The notes beneath the pieces are model-generated. The model was given only the letters and a program-made list of their open reading frames with translations, was not told the DNA's origin and searched no databases. Below are positions 33,807-41,971 of a stretch of DNA of 64,000 nt, piece after piece. The position numbers and the translations under genes were made by a program. The stretch is from Agromyces agglutinans (GTDB lineage: Bacteria; Actinomycetota; Actinomycetes; Actinomycetales; Microbacteriaceae): assembly GCF_009647605.1 (NCBI RefSeq), contig NZ_WJIF01000008.1, forward strand, positions 58,260 to 122,259. Direction: 5' to 3'. Within the stretch, counting starts at the first letter, position 1. The number at the start of each line of letters is the position of its first letter.

Positions 33807-35252
33807 ATGACCGATGAGAAGCTCGCGATCGTCGTCCTCGCCGCGGGGCAGGGCACTCGCATGAAGTCCGCCGTGCCGAAGCTGCTGCATCCCCTCGCCG
33901 GCGCCCCGATCGTGGCGCACGTGCTCGCGACCGCGCGTGCGCTCGACGCCGAGCGTGTGATCGCGGTCGTCCGCCACGAGCGCGACCTCGTCGCCGCGGC
34001 GGTCGAGACCGAGTTGCCGGGCGCGATCATCGTCGACCAGGACGACGTGCCCGGCACGGGCCGCGCGGTCGAGTTGGCGGTCGAGGCGCTCGCCGACGAC
34101 TTCGACGGCGAGGTGCTCGTGCTCAACGGCGACGTGCCCCTGCTGAACGCCGACACGCTCGCGGAGTTCGTCGCGCAGCATCGCGACACCGGGGTCGCGG
34201 CATCCGTGCTCTCGGCGCACTACGCCGACCCGACCGGGTACGGGCGCATCGTCCGCGCCGCCGACGGCGCGTTCGATCGCATCGTCGAGCAGAAGGATGC
34301 CTCCGCCGACGAGCTGTCCCTCGACGAGATCAACGCCGGCGTGTACGCGTTCGGCGCGGCGGCGCTGCGCGACCAGCTCGCGAACCTCACGACCGACAAC
34401 GCCCAGGGCGAGAAGTACCTCACCGACGTGATCGGGCTGCTGCGGGCCGCGGGCTCCGAGGTGTCGGCGCTGCCGGTCTCCGAGCCGTGGCTGGTCGCCG
34501 GCATCAACGACCGCGCGCAGCTGTCCGAGACGGCAGCGCGGCTGAACGCGCTCATCATCCGCGGCTGGCAGCTGAACGGAGTGACGGTCGAAGACCCGGC
34601 GACGACCTGGATCGACCTCGCCGTGCGCATCGAGCCCGACGTCACGATCCGCCCCGGCACGCAGCTGAAGGGCGCCACCACCGTCGCGACGGGGGCGATC
34701 ATCGGGCCCGACACCACCCTCGTCGACTGCGAGATCGGGGCCGACGCCGAGGTGAAGCGCACCGACGGCACGCTCGCCGTCATCGGCGAGGGGGCCTCGG
34801 TCGGCCCGTTCGCGTACCTGCGCCCGGGCACCGTGCTCGGCGTCGACGGCAAGATCGGCACCTTCGTCGAGACGAAGAACGCGAGCATCGGCGCCGGCAG
34901 CAAGGTGCCGCACCTGTCGTACATCGGCGACACCGAGATCGGCGACGGCTCCAACGTCGGCGCCGGATCGATCACGGCGAACTACGACGGCGTGGCGAAG
35001 CACCGCACGACCATCGGGTCGCACGTGCGCACCGGGTCTCACGGCGTGTTCGTCGCGCCCGTTACGATTGGAGACGGCGCGTACACCGGCGCCGGCACGG
35101 TCGTCCGAAAAGACGTCCCGGCCGGCGCACTCGCGGTGAACGTCGCGCCGCAGCGCAACATCGAGGGTTGGGTCGGGCAGCATCGCCCGGGCACCGCGGC
35201 CGCGGAAGCGGCCGAGGCGGCCGGCGAGGCAGACCAAGCCGACCTCGACTGA
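33807..35252 (+). CDS. glmU: Bifunctional UDP-GlcNAc pyrophosphorylase / glucosamine-1-P acetyltransferase
   Basis: The 481-residue enzyme makes UDP-N-acetylglucosamine for peptidoglycan. The uridylyltransferase domain starts with VVLAAGQGTRMKSAVPK (the GxGTxM nucleotide loop) and includes LNGDVPLL; the acetyltransferase half is a left-handed beta helix from about residue 255, with the hexapeptide repeats visible in VGAGSITANYDGVAKHRT and the catalytic His region. The ATG lies 2 nt after tRNA-Gln with no ribosome binding site, so the message may arise by tRNA 3' processing and be leaderless. The last 30 residues are an Ala/Glu-rich tail. Prs follows 36 bp later. Confidence 0.97.
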   Translation: MTDEKLAIVVLAAGQGTRMKSAVPKLLHPLAGAPIVAHVLATARALDAERVIAVVRHERDLVAAAVETELPGAIIVDQDDVPGTGRAVELAVEALADDFDGEVLVLNGDVPLLNADTLAEFVAQHRDTGVAASVLSAHYADPTGYGRIVRAADGAFDRIVEQKDASADELSLDEINAGVYAFGAAALRDQLANLTTDNAQGEKYLTDVIGLLRAAGSEVSALPVSEPWLVAGINDRAQLSETAARLNALIIRGWQLNGVTVEDPATTWIDLAVRIEPDVTIRPGTQLKGATTVATGAIIGPDTTLVDCEIGADAEVKRTDGTLAVIGEGASVGPFAYLRPGTVLGVDGKIGTFVETKNASIGAGSKVPHLSYIGDTEIGDGSNVGAGSITANYDGVAKHRTTIGSHVRTGSHGVFVAPVTIGDGAYTGAGTVVRKDVPAGALAVNVAPQRNIEGWVGQHRPGTAAAEAAEAAGEADQADLD

Positions 35253-35288
35253 CACCAGGCGCGGGCCGGTGGGAAAAGGACAGCACAC

Positions 35289-36266
35289 ATGTCGGGAATC
35301 GAAACCACCGGATCCAAGAGGCTCGTCCTCGTGTCGGGGCGTGCGCACCCGGCGCTCGCCGCGGAGATCGCCGAGGAGCTGGGCTCCGAGCTCGTGCCGA
35401 CCGACGCGCGCACCTTCGCGAACGGCGAGATCTACGCGCGCTACGACGAGTCGGTGCGCGGTTCCGACGCGTTCGTGATCCAGTCGCACACGTCGCCGAT
35501 CAACGAGTGGCTCATGGAGCAGCTCATCATGATCGATGCGCTCAAGCGCGCGTCCGCCAAGCGCATCACGGTGGTCTCCCCGTTCTACCCGTACGCCCGC
35601 CAAGACAAGAAGGGCCGCGGCCGCGAGCCGATCTCCGCCCGCCTCGTCGCCGACCTGTACAAGGCGGCCGGCGCCGACCGCATCATGTCGATCGACCTGC
35701 ACGCCGCGCAGATCCAGGGCTTCTTCGACGGGCCAGTCGATCACCTGTTCGCGATGCCCGTGCTGCTCGAGGAGTTCAAGAACTCGCTCGACCCGTCGAC
35801 GCTGACCGTCGTCTCGCCCGACATGGGCCGCGTGCGCGTGGCCGACATCTGGAGCGACAAGCTCGGCGTGCCGCTGGCCATCATCCACAAGCGCCGCGAC
35901 CCCCTGGTGCCCAACCAGGTCTCGGTGCACGAGATCGTCGGCGACGTGAACGGTCGCGTGTGCCTGCTCGTCGACGACCTCATCGACACCGGTCGCACGA
36001 TCGTGAAGGCCGCAGAGGCGCTGAAGGCGAACGGCGCGATCGGCGTCGTCGTCGCGGCGACGCACGCCGTGTTCTCGAACCCGGCCACCGAGATCCTGCA
36101 GTCCGACGTGATCGACCGCGTCGTCGTCACCGACACCCTGCCGATCCCTGAGGAGAAACGCTGGGACCGCCTCACCGTCCTGCCGATCGCGCCGCTCCTG
36201 GCCCGCGCCATCCACGAGGTCTTCGAAGACGGCTCGGTCACGAGCATGTTCGACGGAGCAGCGTAG
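35289..36266 (+). CDS. prs: Ribose-phosphate pyrophosphokinase
   Basis: A 325-residue PRPP synthetase. It has the ATP-binding FANGEIYARYDESVRG, the flexible loop YPYARQDKKGRGREPISAR and the PRPP-binding LLVDDLIDTGRTIVKAAEAL. PRPP feeds nucleotide, histidine, tryptophan and NAD synthesis, and in actinobacteria also decaprenyl-phosphoarabinose precursors. The start has a GGGAAAAGGA ribosome binding site. The gene is paired with glmU, a widely conserved order, and the acyl-CoA ligase begins 8 bp after its stop. Confidence 0.97.
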   Translation: MSGIETTGSKRLVLVSGRAHPALAAEIAEELGSELVPTDARTFANGEIYARYDESVRGSDAFVIQSHTSPINEWLMEQLIMIDALKRASAKRITVVSPFYPYARQDKKGRGREPISARLVADLYKAAGADRIMSIDLHAAQIQGFFDGPVDHLFAMPVLLEEFKNSLDPSTLTVVSPDMGRVRVADIWSDKLGVPLAIIHKRRDPLVPNQVSVHEIVGDVNGRVCLLVDDLIDTGRTIVKAAEALKANGAIGVVVAATHAVFSNPATEILQSDVIDRVVVTDTLPIPEEKRWDRLTVLPIAPLLARAIHEVFEDGSVTSMFDGAA

Positions 36267-36274
36267 GCGACGCC

Positions 36275-37981
36275 GTGAGCGACGCGATCACGACGCCCCG
36301 CCCGTGGCTCGCGAGCTATGCGGAGGGCGTGCCGCATGACCTCGACGACCCCACCGGATCGCTCTACGACCTGATCCGCGAATCGGTCGACACCTACCCC
36401 GAACACGTCGCGCTCGAGTTCTTCGGGCGCACCACCTCGTACGCCGAGCTCGGCGCTGAGATCGAGCGGGTCGCCGAGGGACTTCGCATCCTCGGCGTGC
36501 AGAAGGGCGACCCCGTCGGCCTCGTGCTGCCGAACTGCCCGCAGCACATCGTCGCGTTCTACGCGGTGCTGCGGCTCGGCGCCATCGTGGTCGAGCACAA
36601 TCCGCTCTACACGCCGCGGGAGCTCCGTCACCAGTTCGAGGATCACGGCGCCCGCGTCGTCATCGCGTGGGACAAGGTGGTCGAGACGATCCAGGACTTC
36701 CCGGACGACGTCGCCGTGCAGGCCATCGTGTCGGTCGACGTCACCCGGGCGATGCCGTTCGCCACGCGCTTCGCGCTGCGCCTGCCGATCGCGAAGGCCC
36801 GCGAGTCCCGTGCGGCCCTCACGACGAGCGTGCGCGGCACCACGAAGTGGGAGCAGCTCACCTCGGCGCAGCCGATCGATCCGCACATCATCGCGCCCGA
36901 GGCATCCGATGTCGCGCTCATCCAGTACACGAGCGGTACGACCGGCAGCCCGAAGGGTGCGGCGCTCACGCACGCCAACCTGCTCGTGAACGCGGCGCAG
37001 GCGCGCGCGTGGGTGCCGCAGGTGCCGCGCGGTTCGGCGGTCGTCTACGCCGTGCTGCCGATGTTCCACGCGTACGGGCTGACGCTGTGCCTCACGTTCG
37101 CGATGAGCATGGGCGCGCGGCTCGTGCTGTTCCCGAAGTTCGAGCCCGACCTGGTGCTGAAGGTCGTGAAGCGCCATCCGGCGACGTTCCTTCCGGCGGT
37201 GCCGCCCATCTACGACCGGCTGACGAAGGCGGCCGCGGCCGCCGGCGTCTCACTCGAGGGCATCGAGATCGCGATCTCGGGGGCCATGCCGCTGTCTGCC
37301 GAGGTCGTCGAGCCATGGGAGGCCGCGACGGGCGGCTACCTGGTCGAGGGCTACGGCCTCTCGGAGTGCTCGCCGGTGCTGATGGCGAACCCGGTGGCGC
37401 CGAACCGGCGCGCCGGCACCGTCGGCCTGCCGCTGCCGTCGACCGAGGCGCGCGTCGTCGATCCCGACGATCCGATGACGGATGTCCCACCCGGCGCCGA
37501 GGGCGAGCTGATCGTTCGCGGACCCCAGGTGTTCTCGGGGTACTGGAAGAAGCCCGAGGAGACCGAGGCGGTCTTCGTGGCCGACCCCGACGGCGGCGCA
37601 CCCTGGTTCCGCACGGGCGACATCGTCTCGATCGACGACGCCGGCTTCGTGCGAATTGTCGACCGCATCAAGGAACTCATCATCACGGGCGGCTTCAACG
37701 TCGCGCCCAGCGAGGTCGAGGAGGCGCTGCGCCAGCACGCCGACGTCGAGGACGCGGCGGTCGTCGGCCTGCCCGACGAGCACTCGGGCGAGCAGGTCGT
37801 GGCCGTCGTGGTGCTGCGCGAGGGCGCGTCGTTCGACGAGGGGGCGATCCGCGCCTTCGCCCGCGACGTGCTCACCGCGTACAAGGTTCCCAAGCGCGTC
37901 GTGCAGGCCCACGACCTGCCGAGATCGCTCATCGGCAAGGTGCTGCGCCGCGAGGTGCGCAACGGACTCCTGAACGGCTGA
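36275..37981 (+). CDS. Long-chain fatty-acid-CoA ligase (AMP-forming)
   Basis: A 568-residue ANL-superfamily enzyme. The ATP loop is YTSGTTGSPKGAALTHANL (about residues 219-237), A5 is YGLSECSPVL, A8 is WFRTGDIVSIDDAGFVRIVDR and the catalytic Lys region is LPRSLIGKVLRREVR near the end. It activates fatty or aryl acids as acyl-AMP then acyl-CoA. The start is a GTG 8 bp after the prs stop. The next gene begins with TTG only 3 bp after its stop, so it likely belongs to an operon. Confidence 0.9.
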   Translation: MSDAITTPRPWLASYAEGVPHDLDDPTGSLYDLIRESVDTYPEHVALEFFGRTTSYAELGAEIERVAEGLRILGVQKGDPVGLVLPNCPQHIVAFYAVLRLGAIVVEHNPLYTPRELRHQFEDHGARVVIAWDKVVETIQDFPDDVAVQAIVSVDVTRAMPFATRFALRLPIAKARESRAALTTSVRGTTKWEQLTSAQPIDPHIIAPEASDVALIQYTSGTTGSPKGAALTHANLLVNAAQARAWVPQVPRGSAVVYAVLPMFHAYGLTLCLTFAMSMGARLVLFPKFEPDLVLKVVKRHPATFLPAVPPIYDRLTKAAAAAGVSLEGIEIAISGAMPLSAEVVEPWEAATGGYLVEGYGLSECSPVLMANPVAPNRRAGTVGLPLPSTEARVVDPDDPMTDVPPGAEGELIVRGPQVFSGYWKKPEETEAVFVADPDGGAPWFRTGDIVSIDDAGFVRIVDRIKELIITGGFNVAPSEVEEALRQHADVEDAAVVGLPDEHSGEQVVAVVVLREGASFDEGAIRAFARDVLTAYKVPKRVVQAHDLPRSLIGKVLRREVRNGLLNG

Positions 37982-37984
37982 GCC

Positions 37985-38461
37985 TTGGACCCCGGCTTCC
38001 TCGGACCCGCGACCCGCGACGCGCTCGCGCGGCTCGTGGCCCTCGAGGAGGGCGGGCCGGATGCCTCGCCGCTCGACCGGCTGCGTGGCATCCGCTCGCT
38101 CGTGGTCGCGCTCGACGCCGACCCGGCCGCGCTCGCGGCCGTTCGCGAGGCGCTCGACGAGGGCACCGGCTGGGACGCGATCGCCGAAGCCGCCGGCCTC
38201 AGCGCCTCGGCCGCGAAGTACCGCTGGTCGGGCGACGACGCCGACATCGCCGAGCGCCACGAGGCGAGCCGGCGGCGCAAGCGCGAGCGGCCGTCGAGCC
38301 GGCCGACCGACCTGCCCGGGCGCTCGGTGGCCGAGGCGGCGAAGGAGCTCGGCGTGACGCCGCAGGCGATCTACCAGCGCGTCGCGCGCGGGCTGATGCG
38401 CGCCGAGACGGTCGAATTGCCCGACGGGCGAACCTACAAGCGCGTGTTCCCCGACGAGTAG
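37985..38461 (+). CDS. Hypothetical protein with C-terminal helix-turn-helix-like region
   Basis: A 158-residue protein starting with TTG 3 bp after the acyl-CoA ligase. The middle shows AIAEAAGLSASAAKYRW and the C-terminus SVAEAAKELGVTPQAIYQRVARG, each with the helix-turn-helix spacing of DNA-binding helices, joined by an Arg/Lys-rich segment (ASRRRKRERPSSR). This suggests a nucleic-acid binding protein with two HTH units. I do not recognise a named family. The close spacing argues for co-transcription with the ligase. Hairpins follow the stop codon. Confidence 0.62.
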   Translation: MDPGFLGPATRDALARLVALEEGGPDASPLDRLRGIRSLVVALDADPAALAAVREALDEGTGWDAIAEAAGLSASAAKYRWSGDDADIAERHEASRRRKRERPSSRPTDLPGRSVAEAAKELGVTPQAIYQRVARGLMRAETVELPDGRTYKRVFPDE

Positions 38462-38499
38462 GCGCCTCGCGAAGGCGCCGCCGGCCGGCCTCAGGCCGG
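38461..38499. terminator. Bidirectional terminator-like hairpins
   Basis: GGCGCCT-CGCGA-AGGCGCC (38461-38479) and a following CCGGCC/GGCCGG hairpin (38485-38499) lie between convergent genes. No T-run is present, as is common at this GC content. Confidence 0.55.
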
Positions 38500-38862
38500 G
38501 CGTTCGTCGGGCATGAGCACGTGCGGGGCGCTCGGGATCAGTCCGAGGTTCGCGAGCAGGCGGTCGCCACCGCTCGGACGCTCCGCGTAGCAGAGCCAGC
38601 CCGGCCCGCCCGGGCCGAACAGCTCGAACGATGCGCGCGCGCCGACCGCCTCGTCGTCGAAGCGGGCGACCGTGACCCGGCAGGCGTTGACCGCCGAGCT
38701 CTGCGCGACCGACATCAGCGAGAGCACGAGCGGCAGCACCATCGCCGCGAGCGCGATCACGACGACCCATCGGATGACCCGCCGCCGGCGTTCGCCGTAC
38801 ACGGAGCCGGCGTCGCCGTCGTCGGGGCCGCCGGGGGCGAGTTCGGGGGGCAGGCCGGTCAC
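38491..38862 (-). CDS. Small membrane protein, hypothetical
   Basis: A 123-residue protein with one hydrophobic helix near residues 30-55 (VIRWVVVIALAAMVLPLVL) and an extracytoplasmic C-terminal part with two cysteines. The N-terminus is acidic and Gly/Pro-rich. The GTG at 38862 is the apparent start, with GAGGAT and AGGATGG just upstream. It is the third and last gene of a cluster with two DUF202 proteins. No function is known. Confidence 0.68.
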   Translation of the reverse strand: MTGLPPELAPGGPDDGDAGSVYGERRRRVIRWVVVIALAAMVLPLVLSLMSVAQSSAVNACRVTVARFDDEAVGARASFELFGPGGPGWLCYAERPSGGDRLLANLGLIPSAPHVLMPDERPA

Positions 38863-38872
38863 GATGCCATCC

Positions 38873-39211
38873 TCACGACGCCGTAGCCACGAGGATCGAG
38901 GCGACGCCCGCCATAGCGGCCAGCACGGTCGCCGCGGCGACCCCCGCGATGGCCCCGGGCGGGGGTGTGATGTCGAGGGTGTCGCCGGAGAGTTGCCGAC
39001 GGCGGACCGTGCCGATCGCGACGACCGCCGCGCCCGCGGCGAACAGGGCCACGCCCACCCCGACGAGCCAGGGCTCCCCGTGGATGAGGCCCGACCGCAG
39101 CGCGAGCAGGGCGTTGACGGCGATCACCAGGGCGGTTCGGGTCCACGACAGGGCCGTGCGCTGCGGCTGGAGCCCGGGATCCGCGTCGGCCGCGATGCGA
39201 TACGGCGACAT
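38873..39211 (-). CDS. DUF202 membrane protein (second copy)
   Basis: A 112-residue protein with the DUF202 signature LQPQRTALSWTRTALVIAVNALLALRSG near the N-terminus and three hydrophobic segments. DUF202 (YidH) proteins are small membrane proteins of unknown role. Its ATG at 39211 shares bases with the TGA of the upstream DUF202 gene, so the pair is translated together. The two proteins differ strongly outside the RT-x-LAW(I/T)RTAL core and are probably subunits of one complex. Confidence 0.86.
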   Translation of the reverse strand: MSPYRIAADADPGLQPQRTALSWTRTALVIAVNALLALRSGLIHGEPWLVGVGVALFAAGAAVVAIGTVRRRQLSGDTLDITPPPGAIAGVAAATVLAAMAGVASILVATAS

Positions 39212-39564
39212 CAGGGCAGGACGAGGAACACGGCGAGCACGGCGGCGGTCAGCAGGCACACGCCCGACAGCACCGGCAGCACCCAGCTGAACGGCAGCGG
39301 GCGGCCGTGGCGCATGGCGATCTCGTTGCCCCGCCAGCGCGTGTAAGCGACCGTGCCGAGCACCGCCGACACGACGGCGAGCGCGACCGAAAGCACGACG
39401 ACCGCGACGCGCGGCCCGATCTCGGGGGCGAACTCGTGCAGCAGCACCCCTCCGGCGAGCAGGGCCAGCGCGGTGCGGATCCACGCCAGGAAGGTGCGCT
39501 CGTTGGCGAGCGTGAACCGGTAGTCGGGGTCTTCGCCCTCGGTCCGCCATTTCGGCTCCGCCAT
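39211..39564 (-). CDS. DUF202 (YidH-like) membrane protein (first copy)
   Basis: A 117-residue protein with the sequence FTLANERTFLAWIRTALALLAGGVLL, the core DUF202 motif, and three hydrophobic helices. It matches the YidH type more closely than its neighbour. The ATG at 39564 has GAGGAGGTG 4-5 nt upstream; a GTG at 39570 would place this site too close. It is first in a three-gene operon with another DUF202 protein and a one-helix protein. The function of the family is unknown. Confidence 0.88.
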   Translation of the reverse strand: MAEPKWRTEGEDPDYRFTLANERTFLAWIRTALALLAGGVLLHEFAPEIGPRVAVVVLSVALAVVSAVLGTVAYTRWRGNEIAMRHGRPLPFSWVLPVLSGVCLLTAAVLAVFLVLP

Positions 39565-39648
39565 GCGCACCTCCTCGCGGGGAATCCTAGCCCGAGGGGC
39601 GGGCGGGCGAGCGATGCCCGCCCGCCCCTCGACGGTCTCGGCCCGGGT

Positions 39649-41109
39649 TCAGTGCGACGAGGGCGTGGTCTCGATCTCGGTGTGGTCGCCCGACCAGAGG
39701 GTGTGGAACACGCCCTCCTTGTCGATGCGCTTGTAGGTGTGCGCGCCGAAGAAGTCGCGCTGGCCCTGCACGAGGGCGGCGGGCAGGCGGTCGGCGCGCA
39801 GGCCGTCGTAATAGGCGAGCGACGACGAGAACGCGGGCGCCGGGATGCCGGCCTCGACCGAGCGCACGACGACGCGCCGCCACGCCGCCTGGGCGCGCGT
39901 GAACGCCTCGGCGAAGTACGGCGCCGAGAGCAGCAGGTCGAGGTTCGGGTTCTCGTCGTAGGCGTCGGCGATGCGGTTGAGGAACTGCGCGCGGATGATG
40001 CATCCGCCGCGCCAGATCTTCGAGATCGCACCGAGGTCGATGTTCCAGTCGTATTCGGCCGCACCAGCGCGGATCGCGTCGAAGCCCTGCGAGTACGCGA
40101 CGATCTTCGACGCGTACAGGGCGAGGCGCACGTCCTCGATGAAGGCGTCGACCTGGTCGGCGGGGATGCGCTCGGCCTCGTCGGGGCCGGCGAGGCCCTT
40201 GGCCGCCGCCCGCTGCTCGGGGTGCGACGAGAGGCCGCGCGCGAAGACGGCCTCGGCGATGTTCGAGACGGGGGTGCCGAGCGCGAGCGCGGTCTGCACG
40301 GTCCAGACGCCGGTGCCCTTCGAGCCGGCCTCGTCGAGGATGACGTCGACGAGGGGCTCTCCGGTCGAGGCGTCGACCTGCTTCAGGACCTCGGCGGTGA
40401 TCTCGATGAGGTAGCTCTCGAGCTCACCGCGGTTCCACTCGGCGAAGACCTCGGCGATCTCGGCCGGCGACTTGCCGGTGCCGCGGCGGATGAGGTCGTA
40501 GGCCTCGGCGATGAGCTGCATGTCGGCGTACTCGATGCCGTTGTGGATCATCTTGACGAAGTGGCCGGCGCCGTCGTGGCCGACGTGGGTGACGCAGGGC
40601 TCGCCCTCGGCGACCGCGGCGATCGACTTCAGGATCGGGCCGAGCGTGATCCACGACTCGTCGGAGCCGCCGGGCATGATCGACGGGCCGTTCAGCGCGC
40701 CCTCCTCGCCGCCCGAGATGCCGGCGCCGACGAAGTTGATGCCCGTCTCGCGCACCTCGCGCTCGCGGCGGATGGTGTCGGTGAACAGCGCGTTGCCGCC
40801 GTCGACGATGATGTCGCCCGGCTCGAACCGGCTCGCGAGCTCGGAGATGACCGCGTCGGTGCCCTTGCCGGCCTGCACCATGATGATCGCCGTGCGCGGC
40901 TTCGCGAGCGAGGCGACGAACTCGTCGTAGCTCTCCGCGGCGATGAATCCGGCCTCGGGGTGCTCCTCGACGAGCGTGCGCGTGCGCTCGGGCGAGCGGT
41001 TGAACACGGCGACCGTGTTGCCCTCCCGGCTGGCGAGGTTGCGGGCGAGGTTCGAACCCATGACGGCGAGGCCGACGACCCCGATGTTGGCGGATGCGGA
41101 TTCAGGCAC
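39649..41109 (-). CDS. gnd: 6-phosphogluconate dehydrogenase (decarboxylating)
   Basis: The 486-residue enzyme has the NADP-binding IGVVGLAVMGSNLARNLASR at the N-terminus, GISGGEEGALNGPSIMPGG (substrate site) and KMIHNGIEYADMQLIAEAY with the catalytic Lys and the Glu further on. It produces ribulose-5-phosphate, CO2 and NADPH in the pentose phosphate pathway. I chose the GTG at 41109 because GAGGAG lies 6 nt upstream; a GTG at 41142 is in frame. It is divergent from gluconokinase across 96 bp, so the two genes could share regulation of gluconate use. Confidence 0.96.
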   Translation of the reverse strand: MPESASANIGVVGLAVMGSNLARNLASREGNTVAVFNRSPERTRTLVEEHPEAGFIAAESYDEFVASLAKPRTAIIMVQAGKGTDAVISELASRFEPGDIIVDGGNALFTDTIRREREVRETGINFVGAGISGGEEGALNGPSIMPGGSDESWITLGPILKSIAAVAEGEPCVTHVGHDGAGHFVKMIHNGIEYADMQLIAEAYDLIRRGTGKSPAEIAEVFAEWNRGELESYLIEITAEVLKQVDASTGEPLVDVILDEAGSKGTGVWTVQTALALGTPVSNIAEAVFARGLSSHPEQRAAAKGLAGPDEAERIPADQVDAFIEDVRLALYASKIVAYSQGFDAIRAGAAEYDWNIDLGAISKIWRGGCIIRAQFLNRIADAYDENPNLDLLLSAPYFAEAFTRAQAAWRRVVVRSVEAGIPAPAFSSSLAYYDGLRADRLPAALVQGQRDFFGAHTYKRIDKEGVFHTLWSGDHTEIETTPSSH

Positions 41110-41205
41110 AGCGAGCTCCTCGGAACTGGGAAGGGATGTCACTCAGCGTAGTCGTGAGGGGCTCACGGTTGCGCGGTGTTGCGGTGAGGATGCGAGAGTG
41201 GGCGC

Positions 41206-41730
41206 ATGAGTGCCATCGAGGTCCCCCTGGTCGTCATGGGCGTGTCCGGTTCGGGCAAGTCCACCACGGGGTCGAAGCTCGCCGGGGAGTTCGGCGTGGA
41301 GTTCATCGACGGCGACGACCTGCACCCGGCCGCGAACCGCGAGAAGATGGCCGCCGGCGTGCCGCTCGACGACGAGGATCGCGCGCCCTGGCTCGACACG
41401 ATCGCCCGCCGCATCGCCGACGAGCTGGCGGCGGGGCATCCGATCGTGGTCGCCTGCTCGGCACTCAAGCGCACCTACCGCGACCGCATCGCCGCGCTCG
41501 CGCCGACCACCGTGTTCGTGCACCTCGACGGCGGCTCCGACCTCATCGCCGAGCGCCAGCGCGGCCGGGTCCACGAGTACATGCCGACGAGCCTCCTCGC
41601 GTCGCAGTTCGACGTGCTCGAGCCGCTCGAGCCCGACGAGCACGGGTTCCGGGTCGACGTGCGGCGCACGCCGGCCGAGATCGTCGACGAGGTGCGCCGG
41701 CGGCTGGCGTCGCCCGTCGAGCACGGCTGA
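41206..41730 (+). CDS. gntK: Gluconokinase
   Basis: A 174-residue P-loop kinase: MGVSGSGKSTTGSKLA, then FIDGDDLHPAANREKMAAGVPLDDEDRAPWLD, the diagnostic gluconokinase stretch, and the SALKRTYRDRI motif. It phosphorylates gluconate to 6-phosphogluconate, the substrate of the divergently encoded Gnd. GAGAGT lies 6 nt upstream of the ATG, consistent with a leaderless start. No gluconate permease is nearby. Confidence 0.95.
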   Translation: MSAIEVPLVVMGVSGSGKSTTGSKLAGEFGVEFIDGDDLHPAANREKMAAGVPLDDEDRAPWLDTIARRIADELAAGHPIVVACSALKRTYRDRIAALAPTTVFVHLDGGSDLIAERQRGRVHEYMPTSLLASQFDVLEPLEPDEHGFRVDVRRTPAEIVDEVRRRLASPVEHG

Positions 41731-41764
41731 CGACGGGCGACGGCCCCGCCGCCCGGGGCCGGGC

Positions 41765-41792
41765 CTGACGCCGCGCCGGCATCGGGTACACT
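41765..41792 (+). promoter_or_regulatory. Candidate promoter of rplY
   Basis: CTGACG (41765-41770) and TACACT (41787-41792) are separated by 16 bp, about 180 nt before rplY. The -10 box resembles those of other growth-related genes in high-GC actinobacteria. Confidence 0.4.
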
Positions 41793-41814
41793 TGACCCTC
41801 GATACTTCGGCGAG

Positions 41815-41855
41815 GGATGCCTCGCGCCGGGCGCCGTGCGTTCGGCGGGGCATCC
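41815..41855 (+). promoter_or_regulatory. Structured 5' leader of rplY
   Basis: GGATGCC (41815-41821) pairs with GGCATCC (41849-41855), with an inner CGCCG/CGGCG stem, giving a long hairpin in the leader of about 175 nt. A smaller CCCTCG/CGAGGG hairpin precedes it. This may regulate L25 synthesis; I match it to no known class. The 241-bp gap holds no gene. Confidence 0.4.
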
Positions 41856-41971
41856 GTGATCGACGCGGTGAACGGCTCCCGGCTGTTCCTCACGTAGCGC
41901 TCATACCGCGCGTTCGAGTTGAAGCGACTGATACCAGCAACCGGGCCGGTGAGCCCTGAAGGAGGTCCGAC

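Noticed and set aside
33720-36215. An 831-codon open frame antisense to tRNA-Gln, glmU and prs
   Set aside because: It would overlap a tRNA and two essential genes, and shows no domain or ribosome binding site.
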